From: Sthenelais limicola
Taxonomy: Eukaryota > Annelida > Polychaeta > Phyllodocida > Sigalionidae
Reading direction: 5' to 3'
Assembly: GCA_942159475.1 (NCBI GenBank)
Contig: OW804095.1
Coordinates: 152,696,808-152,760,807 of the forward strand
DNA: 64,000 nucleotides
The notes beneath the pieces are model-generated. The model made no database searches, was not told the DNA's origin, and saw nothing but the letters and a program-made list of their open reading frames with translations. This document shows positions 52,301 to 58,300 of this stretch, in pieces. Numbering within the stretch: position 1 is the first letter of the stretch; each line of letters opens with the position of its first letter. The position numbers and the translations under genes are program-made.

Positions 52301-55300
52301 ATTTCTAAATGTATCTAACATCTAGTGTTTGATGTGTAACTAACAATAATATAATAAATCACATCAACTGAACTGTATGCGTGTCATCCAGGATGACATG
52401 AACGAGGTCTTTTTTACCTCTTATATCAATCTATGTCTGTCACCAATATGCCACCAATAACGTATCAGCACACCAACATATTTATAGAACCGTGACCTGT
52501 GAGCTAGAGATATGATAATTGAATATATACTATACGTTCACATATTAACAGATTTGCTCTGTGTCATCGTCATACTATAAATGTTTACTAAATATGTACA
52601 TTTCAACATGTCAACAATTCAATGTATTAGTCCATCAACATATCAATAGAATGGTGAACTAGTGAGTTTATAATCGAGTGTAACTGCACAACAACAAAAC
52701 CTTTCAACATGTCAACAATTCAATGTATTAGTCCATCAACATATCAATAGAATGGTGAACTAGTGAGTTTATAATCGAGTATAACTGCACAACAACAAAA
52801 ACTTGGATGCTTTGATTCACCCTAGATTTGATTTATATGATAACTATTGTTTTCCTGCTACTCTTATATGTTAATAGTTCTTGCAATCATTTATAATTTA
52901 TGGAACCTGGCAGGCACTTTTGTTATAGTTTTATAAAATATATAATCATGAAAATATATAATATAACATAAGCATTGAAGGCAGTAACCAGCGAGCTCTG
53001 CATTATTGTCCGTTTGCTATATTTAAATCACTTTCATTTCAGATCCGTCATATATATATTCTACTAGTACCAGATAGTATTTCTTATTCCTCATTGTCTT
53101 AGGTTAGATGATAAATTGTCATTTCCTGAAATGTTTTGAGTTAAATGTAAATAGCTATCGATACTTGCGGTTTTCTTTTTTTAAATTTGTAGTTTCGTCA
53201 GAGTTTTTGAGAGCTGCTTGGCCCAGTGGTCTAGTCCATGAGGTCTAAGGTGGCAAGCATCTTCGCTCAGTCGATGGTAATAGTTCTTGTGGGTTTTTTT
53301 ACAATTATGGTGAATGTGATCGTGTAGGTACGGAGTTGGTAGCCCATTCGCTGCATTTCTTGTAATAATTGTCGAATTTACTTTCGTCATGATGTCGTTC
53401 AGGGTATCTTGGTCACTATATATGGAATATGATGGTTGGTTCCACGGGGAATACTGCCTGGTTTGTTATTGCCTCCACGTATTCCATGTGTTCTCGATAT
53501 TTGGTAAGTGTTTCCTCTACGGTTGGCCATGCTAATTTTACTATACCTTGAATTTTCTTGGTTATAGTGCATAGTCCTGATTGATATATTACCGTTCTGG
53601 GCCTCTCACTGTTTAGTCGGTCGTAAGCAAGACTCACGGATAGCTTCATTGAAGCACCGGAGTATGAGTGGACTGACGTTCGACCGTACTGGGAGGCCGA
53701 CATATATGGTATCATATATGGACGAAGATGGCGCACCCTTGAATCCCCAATAACGAATATTCTCTCCATATTGATGAGTTCGTGTGCCAACAGTGATGGT
53801 GTCTACTATCAATAAATTCACAGTTCATACCAACATATTCAGTTTCAAATACATTCGGTTCACCTAACAACTCATTTACAGGGCAAGGTATAAATGTTGG
53901 AAAAACTTCCAAGTCGACAACAGCCGAAGCAACCGGAAGGCCGTAATGCATTGCGCCAAGATGGCCGACCAAAACATTAGTTTCAACTTCTTGGTCTAAG
54001 GAATCTACCCGATTCAGCGAGTACACGCACAAATCGTCTACAAGGGATTTAGAAACAGGTTCAACATTATTAGAGAAACATTTTACATTCTGACACAAAA
54101 CGTCAGAAACCTCTGGTATACCAATATCACCCAAACTCAATTCCTGACCCACAGAAACTAAATGTACAGTCCCCGTATCCTATGCCGAAACACCGGTGGT
54201 CGATGATCCACAGTTAGGTCTCGAGTGAGAAGCACTCAAACACTTACTACAAACATGAGAAAATTTGCAGGCTGTGTTTGTACACCCCTCCTTTGCCAGA
54301 GTCTTTCTTTTCAGTTTTAGTCTTCTTAGCTACCGCTACTTTAGGCCTAGCAAATTTGTGTGATAAGAACCTCATGGCTAGACCCATATCCCCAGATGAA
54401 TAGGCCTTAGAACCAATAGAACATGCCCTTTTGCGCACCGCTTAATCATATTTTACAATATTCTTCCTCGGTTTCCTGCGGAGTGTAGATAAGCTGGAAG
54501 AACTAGAAGAGGAAGAAAAAACTTCACTTGAAGAGGACAACGATGAAACCAACTTAGCGCCCTTAGCCCGGCCTGACTTCTTCGACCTATGCCTCTCAAG
54601 CCCTCGGTCACGACCACGTCACAGGTGGGCTCAGCAAGGGGGAATCATAGGCGGCCTGCCTATTCCAATCGTCTGGGACATCTTTATGGACCAAAGTGTG
54701 CAACAACCCTTCAATAGCTTCCAACTTATCATCAGCCTTTTGAGCCGAGACTTGCATTTTAGTTATTTCCGTCTGCAAAGCCTCGGTCCCGCATAGGAGA
54801 CACACGAGTTGATGTGTTCCTACCCCTTCTAGGTGACACCCGGGGTGCCACCACCATACGGTTAGGTCCCGGGGGACCACCAGCAGCCAACATATTGTCA
54901 AATTCCTGGAAGTCTCTCTCGGTACGAGCCCTAATCCTTTAAATCCAATTGTCAGGATCAGGTTTTGGGACCTCATGACGAGCAAGGCCCGGCCAAGCCT
55001 TGTCATTCCCTCGTGCCGGAATAGAGCCCTGAGAACTAGCTGGAGTTATAACTCTAAAATCCACCTTCACCTCCTCTGTGACTGACCCCGTGCCCACATC
55101 TTCAAGTTTGGGCTTTTGAAACTGACATTTCCTACCCGTTGACAGATAGTGTTTAGCTCCACAAACGGCACAGTGCCTCTGTCTTTGGCCTTTCCAACCA
55201 CCCATAACTGGGAATAGAAACAAAAACAGCAGACAAGTGCAACTAAATCAATTGAGTGTATCGCTTACCAAGCATGGCTAAGCATGCTTACCAAGCATTG

Positions 55301-58300
55301 CTAAGCGTGGGCCAAAGTACAGGCGGAGTAGTGTAGAAAAACAAGTGTTGTCACAGATGTGGATTGGCAGAGAATGAGTGTAGGTGCAGGATCGAAACCT
55401 CCCTGCCGTCCACCTTTTGTCGTCCCCTGCCTATCAACCCCTCACCTCCCCCTCACCTCCCCCTCACCTCCCCCTCACCTCCCCCTCACCTCCCCCTCAC
55501 CTCCCCCTCACCTCCCCCTCACCTCCCCATCGTGAGAGGTGAGCAAGTCAATAATGACTTCTTTTTTCTTAACTTAGATAGAAAGTACTTAAGTAAAATG
55601 TAGTTTAACATTATACTTATTATTAATGAGTGTTCCCAATTTAAACAAGTACTCTTCAAAATTCTCATGGGGCCTCCCATTATTAACCTTTTAATGTTAA
55701 ATCAATTGCTGAATAAAATGTTACATCTTTTTCTGTTTAATTCTTGTTTTGGCCAGGGCCATGCTGAAGCTCAGACACGTTCAATCTACTGAAAGACCTT
55801 GCACAATTACATGCATTGATTGTGGGTGTTGCACGTGTAGATTCAGTGTTTGAAAGGAAAGTGAAAATGCTGGTAGTGCATTTGGCCCCTGCTAAAGGTG
55901 CCATTAGCAGAACTTTATTGCCCTCCCAACTTCTGAGTTGAGATAATTTTCTGTGCCTTCATCTTAATCAGTTCTCCACCAGTGGTATATTATTGTGTTG
56001 ATTGGTACTGTATATTCTAAATTAAGTTCTAATCATTAGGAGCGAGTAAAGGAACGACTGGTCTCAACCTCTATTTTATTCTATTTGTCTTAACGCTAGG
56101 ATTTATCAATGGTGAAAGTAGCGCCACCCTGTGAAATAGTCACACACAAACATTGGCATCTGCCCCGCCACCTAGTGACGTAATATCAGTCGCATCTTCT
56201 AGCACCTGCTCGATACGCTCAACTATATGACTTCTAGTTTTGCCTGCGTGTAATTTAGTAATTTGGAATAGACCCCATGTGTATTTAGCCATTTTAAGCT
56301 CACCTAGTGCAGTTTTGACTTGTTTCGGGCCCCTCACGACATGAGAATGTGCAAAGTATTTCGTACCACAGGCAGCTTGGGACAGAGGGTTGAGAGACAT
56401 GGATATGGCCCTGGTAACCTTCGTCTGTATATCCTCATCGTCTTGTCTGGTCCTGGTCCTGGGTGAGACCTTAAAGTGCCTTTCTGTCTCTTTTCTCTTG
56501 TCTATCTCTCCCTTCTTTATCTCTGTTTCCTGGGTATGATCATAAACTGCCTCCCTCTCAGCTCTCCCGCCCTTGATATAACACTTCAAAGTGTTGATAA
56601 GGGCGTAAAGCAACCAATCTCACTCACTCACTCTCTCCGTAGGCCAGGGGAGGCTCCCAGTCGGCCGACGGCATGGCTGCTTGCGGTTCCCTGAACCGGC
56701 GGTCTAGGCTTCCCGTCTGCAGGTATTCTCTCTGCAGGTTCCATTCTTCCCGTTTGCGTTGCTTTATAGCCAGCTTCTTCTTCTCAGTTGGAGATATAGG
56801 TGGCTTTTCTCGAGACCTGGACGACCTTGGGAATGAGTGCTCGGATTCCATGTCATTATCGTCTGAATGACAGGTTTCCTTGCTTTGGTCCTTGGTTTGG
56901 TCTGTCTTCTTCTCTACGAATTGCAGTAGGAGGGCTTTCATTTATGTAATGTTGCCCTGAAGCTTTCCTATGTCTTTCGCATTCTCAGCGACCGTTTTCT
57001 TCTTTATCTTCGGCATAATGTATGGCTTACTGCAGCTAGCAAGTAATCAGAGGGAGAGTCCAGGCATAGCTCAATACTCTATAGACGAGGTCGCCAGAAC
57101 GACCAGACCCGGGGTAGAGCTCAGCAGGTCAACTTGGGTTACGCAACCTTATGATTGGGTGTGTTCAAAAGTCTCATTCTGTTTTGGCTTGTTCAAAATT
57201 ACTTGTAATTTAATCAATTACCACCAATTCAAACACACAACTATTCTCTATAGTGCAAGGCATGAAATAATCTACCTTAAAACACATTTACTATTATGTT
57301 AGTGATATTCAACAACTGTTATAATGGATGTAACATAAAGGAGTGAAGAATTTGGCAGAGTATGAACGTTGGTTTATTGCCTATTAAAGATGGTAATACC
57401 TGTTGTTAATGGTAATGGCAAGTCCTAAATGGGCGTGCATCACATGGTTATATACCTGATGGGATTACCTGGTGGTAATCCTGTTATGCTAATTGGCCAG
57501 GTGGGCCTCAACCAATCAGGGTGCATCATTAATTAGTACCTCGCTAGCTTTCATAGAGGTAGGAGCTAAAAATTACCGATGTGACACAACGAGTTATAAC
57601 ACAAAAATGAATAACTCAAACCAAATTAAACTAAAGCCAGATATTATGTTGATGGTTCATGGCTTACTTGTAGTATATTAGCATTAGCAGTGCCTCCGTT
57701 GACACCGTACTTGTACTCATCCTTTCTGATCAGCTGCTCCAGTGAGTCAAAGGGTTGAGTGTCTCTATCCACAGCCAGCATGGCCATCAGGTTACCTGAG
57801 GTGAAAAATGTTCATACCAGATAATTGTACCTTTTAGTCCAGAAGTATATTATATCAAGTATATTTAGCTACTTTACTGGTAATTGTCCACCCAGAAATC
57901 TTTTTCAAACTTTTTTTCAAACATAAAAATGTAAACTTAGTATAGAAATACTTATCAGATGTACACTGTTTACTATCATTAGAATCCACTTGATCTCATC
58001 TTTTCAAACATGACGATATCTCAAAATTCTATTTTTGCGACTTGTGACTTAATTTTCCCATAATACATCACATATGTACCATAATGCATTTTCCACCATT
58101 TTTTACTATTTCATTTCAGGCCAATATTATATTTAATACAAGTTCAATGACAAAAACACAGTATCCTACACAGATGTTCTCACACGTTGCCTCTCATATC
58201 AAAGAAGGAAAATTATATCAAAGAAGTGAAATTAGTGAGTGCTAACTGCGAACTATTATCTGTTTTATAACTTGCTTTATCACGTAAAAATTTGTTTTAC

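Larger units (their letters stand above)
48906..53825 (-). mobile_element. LINE with SGNH ORF1 and endonuclease-RT ORF2 (about 4.9 kb)
   Basis: Minus strand. SGNH-type ORF1 C-terminus (53,790-53,181), a roughly 1-kb inter-ORF region with a tandem repeat, endonuclease (about 52,170-50,915), RT (50,961-49,225), 3' UTR and an (AATCTT)n-like tail at 48,920-48,945. The RT closely resembles the fragment at 62.35-62.68 kb, and its SGNH resembles that at 61.94 kb, so both belong to one family. A NADAR part is absent here because the 5' end is truncated. A frameshift joins the two ORF2 halves. Confidence 0.9.
40771..55223 (-). mobile_element. DIRS-type tyrosine-recombinase retroelement, exploded by nested insertions
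   Basis: In minus-strand order: gag-like region (55,223-53,820), a middle piece (48,905-48,541), RT (46,495-45,380), RNase H (42,165-41,620) and tyrosine recombinase (41,870-40,771). The gaps are filled by LINEs at 53.8-48.9, 48.5-47.8, 47.8-46.5 (opposite strand) and 45.4-42.2 kb. The order gag-RT-RH-YR and the DIRS style of RT (ASAYRHVNI ... LNYLDDF) identify the superfamily. Terminal repeats were not resolved. All parts carry stops or frameshifts. Confidence 0.8.

Noticed and set aside
55364..55603. Plus-strand Pro/Ser repeat ORF
   Set aside because: Produced by the CTCACCTCCCC array inside the SINE candidate.
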